Positions 26,382-35,828 of a DNA stretch of 64,000 nt are shown piece by piece. The DNA is taken from assembly GCA_964480725.1 (NCBI GenBank), contig CAYZQO010000011.1:41172-105171 (forward strand). The letters are read 5' to 3'. Below the pieces are notes generated by a model, which ran no database searches, was not told where the DNA came from, and was given only the letters and a program-made list of their open reading frames with translations. Source of the stretch: JAFGBI01 sp964480725 (GTDB taxonomy: Bacteria > Myxococcota_A > Polyangia > Polyangiales > Polyangiaceae). Position 1 is the first letter of the stretch. The number at the start of each line of letters is the position of its first letter. The position numbers and the translations under genes are program-made.

Positions 26382-27131
26382 TCACGCCTTCACGATGCCG
26401 GCGAAGTCGGCCGCCTTGAGCGCCGCGCCGCCGATCAGGCCGCCGTCGATGTCGGGCTTGGCGAGGAGCTCCGCCGCGTTGTCCGCCTTCATGCTGCCGC
26501 CGTACTGGATGCGGATCGCCGCCGCGACCTCGGCCCCGTACAGGCGCATCAGCAGGGTCCCGCGGATGAAGGCGTGCACCTCCTGCGCCTGCTCCGGGGT
26601 CGCCACCTTGCCGGTGCCGATCGCCCACACCGGCTCGTAGGCGATCACCGTCTTCAGGGCGTCTTGAGGCGAGAGGCCCGCGTAGCCACCCACCACGTGA
26701 TCCTCGACGACCGCCTGCGTGCGCCCGCCTTCCCGCTCCGCCAGCGTCTCCCCCACGCACACGATCGGGAGCAACCCCGCCGCGAGCGCCGCCTTGACCT
26801 TCTTGTTCACCGTCTCGTTCGTCTCGTGGAAGTACGTCCGCTGCTCGCTGTGACCGATGATGACGTACCGCACGCCGGCGCTGAGGAGCATGTCCGCGCT
26901 CACCTTGCCGGTGAATGCCCCGCTCTTCTCCCAGTGCATGTCCTGCGCACCGAGCGCGACGTGGGTGCCCTTGACGACCTCACCCACCGCGGCGAGGCAC
27001 ACGTAAGTCGGGCAGACCACGACCTCGGCGGTCGCGCCCGCGGTCGCCGCGACGACACCTTTGGCGAGTTCGATCGCCTCCGGGATCGTCTTGTTCATCT
27101 TCCAGTTGCCGGCGATGATCCTCTGTCGCAT
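26382..27131 (-). CDS. tpiA: Triosephosphate isomerase
   Basis: A 249-residue TIM barrel interconverting dihydroxyacetone phosphate and glyceraldehyde 3-phosphate. The catalytic set is complete: the N-terminal GNWKMNKT lysine, histidine in IIGHSEQR, and glutamate in AYEPVWAIGTG; the C-terminal IQYGGSMKADNA phosphate loop is also present. The ATG at 27131 has AGGAG about 11 bases upstream. It is the last gene of the pfp-fba-pgk-tpiA block, 111 bases after pgk. Confidence 0.97.
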   Translation of the reverse strand: MRQRIIAGNWKMNKTIPEAIELAKGVVAATAGATAEVVVCPTYVCLAAVGEVVKGTHVALGAQDMHWEKSGAFTGKVSADMLLSAGVRYVIIGHSEQRTYFHETNETVNKKVKAALAAGLLPIVCVGETLAEREGGRTQAVVEDHVVGGYAGLSPQDALKTVIAYEPVWAIGTGKVATPEQAQEVHAFIRGTLLMRLYGAEVAAAIRIQYGGSMKADNAAELLAKPDIDGGLIGGAALKAADFAGIVKA

Positions 27132-27242
27132 TGCTGTCTCGTGCTCCTCACTGTCAGGGGCCACGGGGCCGCGGGCGCCGCTGGCGGCGCCCGCTGGGGA
27201 TCCCCGCGTCGGCCCGGTCCGTCGTTGTGCTCGGCGCCCCGC

Positions 27243-28442
27243 TCACTTGTCGGTGAGCGCGACCACGCCCGGGAGCGCCTTGCCCTCGAGAAACTCGAGG
27301 GAGGCGCCACCGCCGGTGGAGACGTGGCTCACCTTCTTATTGAGCCCCGCCTTCTTGATGGCCGAGGCGCTGTCGCCGCCACCGATGACGGTGATGGCGC
27401 CGTTGTTTTGGGTGGCGTCCGCCAGCGCCTGGGCGATCGCCATGGTGCCCTTCGCGGTGGCGTCGATCTCGAACACCCCCATGGGACCGTTCCACACCAC
27501 GGTCTTGGCGCCGCGGACGATCTCCGAGAAGAGCACTTCGGTCTGGGGACCGATGTCGAGGCTCATCTGAGCGGCAGGGATCGCTTCCTTCGCGACCTCC
27601 GTCACCACGCCCACCGTACGCGCCTTGAAGTCGAACTCGGGCGAGATGCGGCAGTCGACGGGCAGCATGAGCTTGCCCTTCCCCTTCTCCAGCAGGCTCT
27701 TCGCCAGCTCGATCTTGTCGGCCTCGACCAGGCTCTTGCCGATCTCCAAGCCCTGCGCCTTGAAGAACGTGTAGGCCATGCCCCCACCGATGAGCAGCTT
27801 GTCCACCTTGGGGAGGAGCGCCTCGATGACGTCGATCTTGCCGGAGATCTTGGCACCGCCGATGATGGCGACGAAGGGGCGCACCGGGGTGGTGAGCGCG
27901 CCCCCCAGGAAATCCAGCTCCTTCTTCATCAGGTAGCCCGACGCGCAACGGGCGAGGTGCTGGGTGATGCCCGCGGTCGAGGCGTGCGCGCGGTGCGCGG
28001 TGCCGAAAGCGTCGTTCACGTACACATCCGCGAGGGACGCGAGCTGCTTGGCGAACTCGGCGTCGTTGGCCTCCTCCGCGGCATGGAAGCGCAGGTTCTC
28101 GAGCACCAGCACGTCTCCCGCGACCATGGCGGCGACGGCGGCCGCGACCTCGGGCCCGATGCAGTCACGCGTCGCCTTGACCGGCTTGCCGAGCAGCTCA
28201 CCCAGTCGGGCGGCGACGGGCGCCATGCGCATGCTCTCCACCACCTGCCCGTCGGGCCGCCCCAGGTGGCTCATCAGAATCACCTTCGCGCCCTTGCCCG
28301 TCAGGTACTTGATGGTGGGCAGCGACTCGGCCAGGCGCTTGTCGTTCTCGACCACGCCATCCTTCAGCGGCACGTTGAAGTCGACGCGAACGATGACCTT
28401 CTTGCCGGCGACGTCCAGATCCTCGACGAAGAGCTTGTTCAT
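27243..28442 (-). CDS. pgk: Phosphoglycerate kinase
   Basis: A 399-residue enzyme that transfers phosphate between 1,3-bisphosphoglycerate and ADP. The N-terminal RVDFNVPLKDG substrate motif, SHLGRPDG, the hinge and the C-terminal nucleotide site (GGDSASAIKKAG, STGGGASLEFLEG) are all present. The ATG at 28442 has GGAGG eight bases upstream, which excludes the longer frame. It lies between fba and tpiA on the same strand, with 231 bases before it that could hold its own promoter. Confidence 0.97.
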   Translation of the reverse strand: MNKLFVEDLDVAGKKVIVRVDFNVPLKDGVVENDKRLAESLPTIKYLTGKGAKVILMSHLGRPDGQVVESMRMAPVAARLGELLGKPVKATRDCIGPEVAAAVAAMVAGDVLVLENLRFHAAEEANDAEFAKQLASLADVYVNDAFGTAHRAHASTAGITQHLARCASGYLMKKELDFLGGALTTPVRPFVAIIGGAKISGKIDVIEALLPKVDKLLIGGGMAYTFFKAQGLEIGKSLVEADKIELAKSLLEKGKGKLMLPVDCRISPEFDFKARTVGVVTEVAKEAIPAAQMSLDIGPQTEVLFSEIVRGAKTVVWNGPMGVFEIDATAKGTMAIAQALADATQNNGAITVIGGGDSASAIKKAGLNKKVSHVSTGGGASLEFLEGKALPGVVALTDK

Positions 28443-28673
28443 TGGGAAATCCTCCAACCCGGGTGGCTTGTGCGGCGTGTGTAGCCGATGCCCGGCGGCG
28501 AAAGAACAGCGAAATCGGGGGCGCCCCGCGGCCGCCGGAACCGGCGGGGCACCGTCCTCACTTGCCGAGTCGACCCCGCGCGGCGGGCGACCTCGCGCGA
28601 CGCCCGCGAGGGGCCGACGGCGACCCGGGTTCCGCGGCGGAGCCCCGGGTCGATCGCGCCTAGACCGGCCGGC

Positions 28674-29687
28674 TCAGGCGAAGATGCCCTTCCCCTGGCC
28701 GGCAGAGCCGAGGACCGTCTTGTTCTTTTCGATGATCATCTTCTTGAGCTCGTCGCGCGCGGGGCCGAGGTACTTGCGCGGGTCGAACTCGGTCGGGTTC
28801 TCGGCGAAGACCTTGCGGATGATCGCCGTCATGGCGAGGCGGCCGTCGGAGTCAATGTTGATCTTGCACACGGCGGACTTGGCCGCCTTGCGGAGCTGCT
28901 CGGCGGGGATGCCGACGGCCGCGGTGAGCTTGCCGCCGTGCTGGTTGATCATCTCCACGTACTCGGGCAAAACGCTCGATGATCCGTGGAGCACGATCGG
29001 GAAGCCGGGGATGCGGCGCTCGATCTCCTCCAGGATGTCGAAGCGGAGGGGCGGGGGCTCGAGCACGCCCTGGGCGTTGAGCTTGCACTGCTCGGGCTTG
29101 AACTTGTAGGCGCCGTGCGAGGTGCCGATGGAGATGGCGAGCGAGTCGACGCCGGTGCTCTTCACGAACTTCTCCACGTCCTCGGGCTGCGTGTAGATGG
29201 CCTTCGCCGCCACGACGTCGTCCTCGATCCCCGCGAGCACGCCGAGCTCTCCCTCGACGGTGACGTCGTGCGCGTGCGCGTACTCGACGACCTGCCGCGT
29301 GAGCTCGATGTTCTTCTCGAACGAGTGGTGCGAGCCGTCGATCATCACCGAGGAGAACCCGGTGTCGACGCAGGACTTGCAGAGCTCGAGCGTGTCGCCG
29401 TGGTCAAGGTGCAGGGAGAACTTCAGGTGGGGGTTCTTCTCCCGGATCATCTCCGCCGCGCCCTGCGCCATGTAGCGGAGCAAGGTCTGGTTCGCGTACT
29501 TGCGGGCGCCGGACGACACCTGCAGGATGAACGGCGAGTCGGACTCGGCGCAGCCCATGGCGATCGCCTGGAGCTGCTCCATGTTGTTGAAGTTGTACGC
29601 GGGGACGGCGTACCCGTTCGCGTTCGCGTGCTTGAACATCGCGCGCGTGTTGACCAGGCCAAGTTCTTTGTAGCTGACGGTCGTCAT
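28674..29687 (-). CDS. fba: Class II fructose-bisphosphate aldolase
   Basis: A 337-residue zinc-dependent aldolase. The N-terminus is VNTRAMFKHANANGYAVPAYNFNN; HLDHGDTLELCK carries zinc-binding and catalytic residues; further marks are VEGELGVLAGIED, GTSHGAYKF and VLHGSSS. It is the glycolytic or gluconeogenic cleavage/condensation step linking pfp to tpiA and gap. The ATG at 29687 has GAAGAA-type purines upstream but no strong ribosome-binding site. Confidence 0.95.
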   Translation of the reverse strand: MTTVSYKELGLVNTRAMFKHANANGYAVPAYNFNNMEQLQAIAMGCAESDSPFILQVSSGARKYANQTLLRYMAQGAAEMIREKNPHLKFSLHLDHGDTLELCKSCVDTGFSSVMIDGSHHSFEKNIELTRQVVEYAHAHDVTVEGELGVLAGIEDDVVAAKAIYTQPEDVEKFVKSTGVDSLAISIGTSHGAYKFKPEQCKLNAQGVLEPPPLRFDILEEIERRIPGFPIVLHGSSSVLPEYVEMINQHGGKLTAAVGIPAEQLRKAAKSAVCKINIDSDGRLAMTAIIRKVFAENPTEFDPRKYLGPARDELKKMIIEKNKTVLGSAGQGKGIFA

Positions 29688-30194
29688 GTTCTTCTCGTCT
29701 CGGGTGGGGGGGTCGGGGGCGTCGAGCTACGTCGCTCCGCTCGAGCGCCGGAGGAGAGGGCGATGCGGGGCTTCGGCCGCGGCCGAGGGACCCCAGGGTT
29801 ACGCGCGCTCCCGGATCGCTGGAGTGGACCCCGGCGAGCACGCGCCGGAGCGCCGCGCGCCGCACCGACGCTCCAGAGGGGAGCGGCCGGTGGGGAGGTG
29901 GGACTGACCCGGGCGGCGGTGGGACCGGGGCGCGGGATCGTTCCGGGCGTTCGACTAGCCCGGCGCCGCACGCGGGGCAAGTGCGCCGTGGGCACGGCGC
30001 CGATGCCTTCCACCCCCGGTTGCCCGTCCATGGGGCCAGCCGCCCCTCCCCCGCGGCGGCCCCCTGGCCGCTTCCTGCCGCGGCCGGCCTCCGCTGCCGC
30101 CCGGGCTCCACTCGCCCCCAGCGAGTCCGCGGCGACGGTCCCGCTCACCCCCGCCGCAGGGCAGGGGCAAGCGGTGGCGCGCTCGAAACCCGGC
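29688..30194. other. Intergenic stretch, 507 bases, between pfp and fba
   Basis: Extremely GC-rich with scattered short inverted repeats and no ORF with coding character. It must carry the fba promoter if fba is not read from pfp, but I cannot point to a convincing box. Confidence 0.4.
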
Positions 30195-31421
30195 TCAGCC
30201 TCGGCCCAGGATCTTCTTGACGCCCGGGGCGACGATCCGATCCGTGGTGGCGAGTTCTCCGACGAGCGGTCGGGCGTAGGCGAGGAACGCCGGCGTCACC
30301 CCGTTGCCGGCCTCGTTGATGAAGGCATCCGGCATGTGCTTGGTCTTCGCCGCCACCTCCTCGAGCTTGATGAGCTTGTACTCGATGGCGTAGTCACCGA
30401 CCCGATCCATGGCGACGGAGCCGTCCACGTTGTCCCACGCCGCGAACTGCACGGCCTTCTCGCCCACCTCGCGTGCCTCGTGCTGGTCGACGGCGCTGAC
30501 GCAGCCGAGGAACGAGCGCTGGAGGTAGCCCAGCGTGTCGGCCCGCACCCGCTTGATCTTGGTGTGCGCCTTGACGTACCCCGCCAGCAGATCGCCGAGC
30601 GCCCCGGTGCCAGAGAGCTGGACGTTGCCGTGCGCGTCCTTCTCCACCGACCCTCCCTGGGCAAGCGAGGTGACGATCGCCTGCTTGTTCTTGTCCTGGA
30701 TCCCCTCGGACACCGCGACGATGCAGCGCCCGTACTTGGCGTAGACCGCCTCCACGTCGGCGACGAACCGCTCCGGATCGAAGGTGCGCTCCGGCACGTA
30801 CACGAGGTGAGGGCCGTCGTCGGGGAATTTCCTCGCCAGCGCAGCGGCGGCGGTGAGGAACCCCGCGTGGCGCCCCATGACGACCGCGACGTACACCCCC
30901 GGGAGCGCGCGGTTGTCCTCGTTGCAGCCCGCGAACGCCTGCGCGACGAACTTCGCTGCCGACCCGTAGCCGGGGCAGTGATCGGTGCCGACGAGATCGT
31001 TGTCGATGGTCTTGGGCACGTGCACGGTGCGAAGCTCGTAGCCGGCCTGGTTGGCCTGCTCGTTCACGATCCGGCAGGTGTCCGACGAGTCGTTGCCGCC
31101 GACGTAGAAGAAGTACCGAATTTCGTGCGCCTTGAGCACATCGAAGAGCTTCCGGCAGTACTCCTGATCGGGCTTGTCCCGGGTGGAGCCAAGCGCGGAC
31201 GCCGGTGTCTTGGCGACCTGCTCGAGGTTGTGCGTCGTCGCCTGCGTGAGATCCACGAAGTCCTCGTTCAGGATCCCCCGCACGCCATGGCGGGCGCCAT
31301 AGACGCGACGGATCTCCGGGAACTTGCGCGCCTCGAGAACCACGCCCACGAGGCTCTGGTTGATGACCGCGGTGGGACCGCCGCCCTGCGCGACGAGGGC
31401 TTTGCCGGGGAGGATCGTCAT
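30195..31421 (-). CDS. pfp: Diphosphate-dependent 6-phosphofructokinase
   Basis: A 408-residue phosphofructokinase. The N-terminal GGGPTAVIN, central PKTIDND and GRHAGF motifs are intact. Two residues that separate PPi- from ATP-dependent enzymes point to PPi: Asp111 in GGNDSSDT, where ATP enzymes have Gly, and Lys137 in PKTIDND, where they have Gly. It therefore probably phosphorylates fructose 6-phosphate reversibly with pyrophosphate and can serve both glycolysis and gluconeogenesis. It is the first gene of the minus-strand glycolytic block. Confidence 0.92.
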   Translation of the reverse strand: MTILPGKALVAQGGGPTAVINQSLVGVVLEARKFPEIRRVYGARHGVRGILNEDFVDLTQATTHNLEQVAKTPASALGSTRDKPDQEYCRKLFDVLKAHEIRYFFYVGGNDSSDTCRIVNEQANQAGYELRTVHVPKTIDNDLVGTDHCPGYGSAAKFVAQAFAGCNEDNRALPGVYVAVVMGRHAGFLTAAAALARKFPDDGPHLVYVPERTFDPERFVADVEAVYAKYGRCIVAVSEGIQDKNKQAIVTSLAQGGSVEKDAHGNVQLSGTGALGDLLAGYVKAHTKIKRVRADTLGYLQRSFLGCVSAVDQHEAREVGEKAVQFAAWDNVDGSVAMDRVGDYAIEYKLIKLEEVAAKTKHMPDAFINEAGNGVTPAFLAYARPLVGELATTDRIVAPGVKKILGRG

Positions 31422-31600
31422 GGTGCAATCTCCAGTTGAGGGGGCCGATTGCGGGGCCGGTTAGCGCGATGGTGAGGGGCCGTCAAGGGAGCGCACAGCG
31501 CGTGGCGCGTGCAGGGCGAGTCTGCTAGGTTCCGGCGCCGCGCGAGCCCGCACTACCATCGCGCCCGGCCCACGCCCTCTGCTGCGCGAAGGATTCCGGC

Positions 31601-33217
31601 ATGCTCACCATCACCGACCTATCCATGGGGTTCGGGGAACAGCTCCTGTTCCAGAACGTCAACGTGGCCTTCAACGATGGTGAGCGCTACGGCCTGACAG
31701 GCCCCAACGGCAGCGGGAAGTCCACGTTCATGCAGATCGTCGCCGGCGACCTGGAGCCGACCTCGGGGCGCGTGAATCGGCCGAAGCGCCTCGGGATCCT
31801 GCGCCAGGACCACTTCCGCTTCGAGAGCGTGCGCATCATCGACGTCGTGATGATGGGGCACACCGCGCTGTGGGAGGCGATGGCTGAGAAAGAGACGTTG
31901 CTCGCGCGGGGCGACGAGCTGAGCGACGAGGACGGGATGCGCCTCGGCGAGCTCGAGGGGATCATCGCGGAGGAGGACGGCTACGCCGCGGAGTCCGAGG
32001 CGACGCAGTTGCTCGAGGGACTGGGCATCCCCGAGGCGCGGCACACCGACACCCTGTCGACGTTGGTGGGCGGCTACAAGGTGCGCGTCCTGCTCGCCCA
32101 GGCCCTGTTCGGCAAGCCCGACGCGCTGCTCCTCGACGAACCGACCAACGCCCTCGACATCGCCAGCATCCGCTGGCTCGAGGGGTTCCTGCTCGACTAC
32201 CGCGGCACCCTGGTGGTCATCAGCCACGACCGGCACTTCCTCAACGAGGTGTGCACGAAGATCGCGGACATCGATTACGAGACCATCATCCTCTACAACG
32301 GCAACTACGACGACATGGTTGAGGCGAAGGCCGAGGCGCGGTCATCGCTGGAGCTGGCGCAGTCCGCGCGCCAGAAGAAGATCGTGGACCTGCAGGAGTT
32401 CGTGCAACGCTTCCGCTCGGGCTCCCGCGCCAGCCAGGCCAAGTCGCGAGAGAAGGCGCTAGAGCGAGAGCGGAAGCTCCAGCTCGATCTAAAGCGCTCC
32501 AATATCCAGCGGCCCTTCATCCGCTTCGAGCAGCGTCGCCCCAGCGGTCGGCAGCTCCTCACGATCGACGGGCTCAGCAAGCGCTTCGGCGAGCAGGTGA
32601 TCTGCGAGGACTTCCAGCTAAACGTCTTCCGCAAGGACAAGATCGCCATCGTCGGGGCGAACGGCATCGGCAAGACCACGCTCCTCAAGATGATCGTCGG
32701 GGCGCTCGAACCCGACGCTGGGCGCATCGACTGGGGCCACGAGGCCCACCTCGGCTACATGCCGCAGGACCACGGGGAGCTCATCGAGCGGAGCGACGAG
32801 ACGGCCCACGCCTGGGTGTGGCGCTGGAACGAGACGGCCAAGGAGGAGGAACTGCGCGCGCTGTTCGGGCGCCTCTTGTTCACGCGCGACGAGTGCTTCA
32901 AGCCGACGCGCGTACTGAGCGGCGGCGAGACGGTGCGTCTCCTGCTCGCGCGGCTGATGATCCTCCAGGCCAACGTGCTGCTGCTGGACGAGCCCAACAA
33001 CCACCTCGACCTGGAGGCGATCCGGTCGCTGACGCAGGGCCTCATGGACTACGAGGGGACGGTGCTCTTCGTCACCCACGATCGCCAGATGGTGAGCCAG
33101 GTCGCGACGCGGATCCTGGAGTTTGGCGAGGAAGGGGTCCGGGAGCTGTCACCGACCCAGTTCGACGCCGGTGACTTCCTCGTCCGCCACGCAACCTACC
33201 AGCGGCACGCGTACTGA
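31601..33217 (+). CDS. ABC-F family ATPase (YbiT/EttA-like)
   Basis: A 538-residue soluble protein with two ATP-binding cassettes and no membrane domain. The first cassette has GPNGSGKST, a variant signature (STLVGGYKVRV) and LLLDEPTNALDI. The linker is Lys/Arg-rich with RSGSRASQAKSREKA. The second cassette has GANGIGKTT, LSGGETVR and LLLDEPNNHLDLE. The arrangement and the altered first signature resemble YbiT among the ABC-F paralogues. Family members bind the ribosomal E site and regulate translation or relieve stalling. It is divergent from pfp with 179 bases between. Confidence 0.93.
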   Translation: MLTITDLSMGFGEQLLFQNVNVAFNDGERYGLTGPNGSGKSTFMQIVAGDLEPTSGRVNRPKRLGILRQDHFRFESVRIIDVVMMGHTALWEAMAEKETLLARGDELSDEDGMRLGELEGIIAEEDGYAAESEATQLLEGLGIPEARHTDTLSTLVGGYKVRVLLAQALFGKPDALLLDEPTNALDIASIRWLEGFLLDYRGTLVVISHDRHFLNEVCTKIADIDYETIILYNGNYDDMVEAKAEARSSLELAQSARQKKIVDLQEFVQRFRSGSRASQAKSREKALERERKLQLDLKRSNIQRPFIRFEQRRPSGRQLLTIDGLSKRFGEQVICEDFQLNVFRKDKIAIVGANGIGKTTLLKMIVGALEPDAGRIDWGHEAHLGYMPQDHGELIERSDETAHAWVWRWNETAKEEELRALFGRLLFTRDECFKPTRVLSGGETVRLLLARLMILQANVLLLDEPNNHLDLEAIRSLTQGLMDYEGTVLFVTHDRQMVSQVATRILEFGEEGVRELSPTQFDAGDFLVRHATYQRHAY

Positions 33218-33304
33218 GGGCCGGCGCCGATCCCGGGATGTCTCGCCCTCGCGGGCGCCGGACGCGGCCCGCCGCCGAAGGGCAGCCTGGGCGCTATCGC
33301 GCCA

Positions 33305-35182
33305 TCACCCGGCGCCGACCGCGGCGGCAACCGCCTCGCCGCGCAGGATCCGGACGGCGGTCCTCCACGATCCGTCGATCGCCCCGGCGAGCGACTCCCC
33401 CTCTCCTCGGTCCTGGGCGCTGAGCACGCGCGCGCGCGGGACGTAGACCGCCCCGCACACGGGCGGTACGAAGGCCCGCCGGTCGACGTAGCCGTCGACG
33501 TGGGCCTTGATCGCCTGCCGCGTCAGATCGCGGAGCGCGATGACGTTGAAGAGGACACCGTACAGCACGGCGACGGGCCAGCCGGCGCCGGTCAGGGCGA
33601 GGAGCGTGAGGTAGGCCGTCACCGCGAGCCCGGCTAGGAACCGTGGCTTGAACGGGGACAGGAGGTACCCCGCGCCGACGGGGACGCAGGCCCCGACCGT
33701 GAGCACGCCCACCGTGGCGGCGACGAGCACGGTGACGAACCCCTGGAGCTCGAGGCTGCCCGCCTCGGCGGCGGCCACGTATCGCCGCCCGAGGGCGACG
33801 CCCGGAGCCCCCGGCAGCCCGCGCCGGGCCGAGTCGGAGCGCGGCCGGACGCGGTCCCAGCCCGCCACCGCCGCTCCCCGCTCGAGCGCGACAGCCACCT
33901 CCGCCGCCAGCGCCGGGAACAGGGTGAACGCGTGCTCACGCATCTCGCCCGGGGCGACCTCCTCGACCACCACGAACTGGCGCACGGTCGCCGTGTCTGC
34001 CACCCCGAGCCGCAGCAGGCGCGCGGTGGGCACCGCGAGTTCGCGCGGGCGAAACCAGGCGCGCGCGAAGAAGCGGAAGCCCGTCGGGGACCACACCGCG
34101 TAGCCCACCCGACAGAAGCCAATGCCCGGCGCGCGGTAGGTGTAGGCCGGGAACGCCACGATCCGCTCGCGGTCCTCGCCGCGCTCTGCCAGCCGCCGCA
34201 CGATCCAGGCTGGCACCGGCGCCGTGCCGGCGACCTCGCCGAGCCAGGAGCGACGCGCCTTGCCCACCAGGGCCCAGGCCGTCCGAAATTGGATGTACGT
34301 CAGCCGCGCTAGCGTCGGGCCGACGACGAGCCCCACCAAGAGGTAGAGGGCTCCCGCGCCGATGGCCAGCCACGAGAGCGGCCCGCTGTCGAGGAGGAGC
34401 CCGAGCAGCGTGACGCAGAAGGCGAACAGATCGTCGAGAAAGGAGTGCGCGAGCTTGAGGTGCGGCACGGGCAGCAGGACCAGCAGCAGCCGGGTCCCGA
34501 TCTTGCCGATGGTCGCCAGGAGCCCGAAGAGGGTCCCCACAACCAGGGTTACGACGAAGAGCAGGCCACCGGTGATCGTGGTTCCCGTATTCCCGGTCTC
34601 CGCACCGACCCCGAGCGCCACCGCGCTCCAGTCGGCGGGGACCGCAGCGGCGAGCGCGAGCGGCGCCGCCAGCCCGGCGCCACCAAGACAGCCACCGCCC
34701 ACGCCAATGGCGCTCAGGTCGGGCGCGGCAGCTCCCGACAGCAGCGCCGGGTCTTCACCGGCGAAGACCGCGTGCGCGATGAGCGCGGAGACGCCGACGG
34801 CGGCGAACGGGCGCCAGGCCACCGACAGCGGGGTCAGCCACGACTCGATCCAGCCCACCTTGTCGGCGAACGAGTCGAGGACCGCCAGGATGAGGAAGAC
34901 GGCAGCGAGGGCGAGGAGAACCCAGGGTGGCGCTAGCCCGTGGATCCCGGCATGAAGCTCCGGATCCATCAGGAAGCGCGGCACCTGGCCGAAGGCCGCG
35001 ATCAGGAACAGCACCCCGAACGGCAACCACGGGTTCTTCCCCGATGCCGCACCCGCCGCAGCCGCCGTGATCAGCGATGGGGGCAAACCGACGACAGTCT
35101 CGTCACCGGCGCCGACGCTGTAAAGGGGGGCGCACGACCGAGGCTCGCGCGCGGAGGCCGGATCCACGCCTCCCCTCCCCAT
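33305..35182 (-). CDS. DUF4126 membrane protein with long C-terminal extension
   Basis: A polytopic protein of up to 625 residues. The N-terminal half is DUF4126 (PSLITAAAAGAASGKNPWLP, a loop with AVLDSFADKVGWIESW, then helices). The second half has a soluble domain (about 335-470) with AFPAYTYRAPGIGFCR and two or three further helices, finishing with a short cytoplasmic tail. I cannot assign a biochemical role. The start is uncertain: the ATG at 35182 precedes about 30 residues of poor character, while GTG at 35167 has GGAGG in good position. Confidence 0.7.
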   Translation of the reverse strand: MGRGGVDPASAREPRSCAPLYSVGAGDETVVGLPPSLITAAAAGAASGKNPWLPFGVLFLIAAFGQVPRFLMDPELHAGIHGLAPPWVLLALAAVFLILAVLDSFADKVGWIESWLTPLSVAWRPFAAVGVSALIAHAVFAGEDPALLSGAAAPDLSAIGVGGGCLGGAGLAAPLALAAAVPADWSAVALGVGAETGNTGTTITGGLLFVVTLVVGTLFGLLATIGKIGTRLLLVLLPVPHLKLAHSFLDDLFAFCVTLLGLLLDSGPLSWLAIGAGALYLLVGLVVGPTLARLTYIQFRTAWALVGKARRSWLGEVAGTAPVPAWIVRRLAERGEDRERIVAFPAYTYRAPGIGFCRVGYAVWSPTGFRFFARAWFRPRELAVPTARLLRLGVADTATVRQFVVVEEVAPGEMREHAFTLFPALAAEVAVALERGAAVAGWDRVRPRSDSARRGLPGAPGVALGRRYVAAAEAGSLELQGFVTVLVAATVGVLTVGACVPVGAGYLLSPFKPRFLAGLAVTAYLTLLALTGAGWPVAVLYGVLFNVIALRDLTRQAIKAHVDGYVDRRAFVPPVCGAVYVPRARVLSAQDRGEGESLAGAIDGSWRTAVRILRGEAVAAAVGAG

Positions 35183-35304
35183 GCCGCCCCAGAGTGCGAC
35201 GCTCGAGGCCCCCGCGAGGTGGCCCCGGGAGCGCGAGGCCCGCCGGGGGCCGAACGGTGGAGCGTTCCAGGATCGGGATCAACGACCTAGAGTGGTGGGC
35301 GATC

Positions 35305-35739
35305 ATGAGCCGCGACCTCGTCGTCAGCCCTCGCGTCACCATCCCGGCGAGCGATATGACCTGGACCGCCGTGCGGTCGAGCGGCCCGGGTGGTCAGAAC
35401 GTCAACAAGGTGGCGAGCAAGGTCGAGCTCCGCTTCCACCTGGCCACGACCGCCGCCCTCGACGAGGCCACCAAGGCGCGACTCCGGGCCCTCGCGGGCC
35501 ACCGTCTCGACGCCGACGGCGCCCTGGTGGTGGTCGCCCAGACCAGCCGCAACCAGCTCCGAAACCTCCACGACGCTCGCGAACGCGTCGCCGAGCTCGT
35601 CCGAGCCGCACTGCAGCCGCCGCGGCTTCGCCGCGCGACCCGGCCCACGCGCTCCTCCGTGCGGGCGCGACTCGCGGACAAGCAGCGCCGCGCCGCGGTC
35701 AAAGCGAAGCGCCGCCCCCCCGGGGCGGACGATCCCTGA
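35305..35739 (+). CDS. arfB: ArfB-like alternative ribosome-rescue peptidyl-tRNA hydrolase
   Basis: A 144-residue class I release-factor-like protein. The GGQ catalytic tripeptide is at residues 29-31 within RSSGPGGQNVNKV. The fold is followed by a basic tail (LADKQRRAAVKAKRR) of the type that enters the empty mRNA channel of stalled ribosomes. The family hydrolyses peptidyl-tRNA without a stop codon. The ATG at 35305 fits the family N-terminus. It converges on gap, with the gap terminator between. Confidence 0.92.
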   Translation: MSRDLVVSPRVTIPASDMTWTAVRSSGPGGQNVNKVASKVELRFHLATTAALDEATKARLRALAGHRLDADGALVVVAQTSRNQLRNLHDARERVAELVRAALQPPRLRRATRPTRSSVRARLADKQRRAAVKAKRRPPGADDP

Positions 35740-35769
35740 CACCCCGCGCCGGCCGCGACAAAACAGCTC

Positions 35770-35795
35770 GGGCCCGGACGGTGACGTCCAGGCCC
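35770..35795 (-). terminator. Probable intrinsic terminator of gap
   Basis: Stem arms 35770-35779 and 35786-35795 pair over ten bases with one mismatch around a six-base loop. On the minus strand a TTTT stretch (35759-35762) follows shortly afterwards. It lies 34 bases past the gap stop and between two convergent genes. Confidence 0.45.
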
Positions 35796-35828
35796 GGGCA
35801 GCTCGGCCGTCTCGCGACAGCTAGCTCC

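Noticed and set aside
28986..31439. An 817-codon plus-strand open frame across fba and pfp
   Set aside because: Spans two well-supported enzyme genes and the spacer between them, on the opposite strand.
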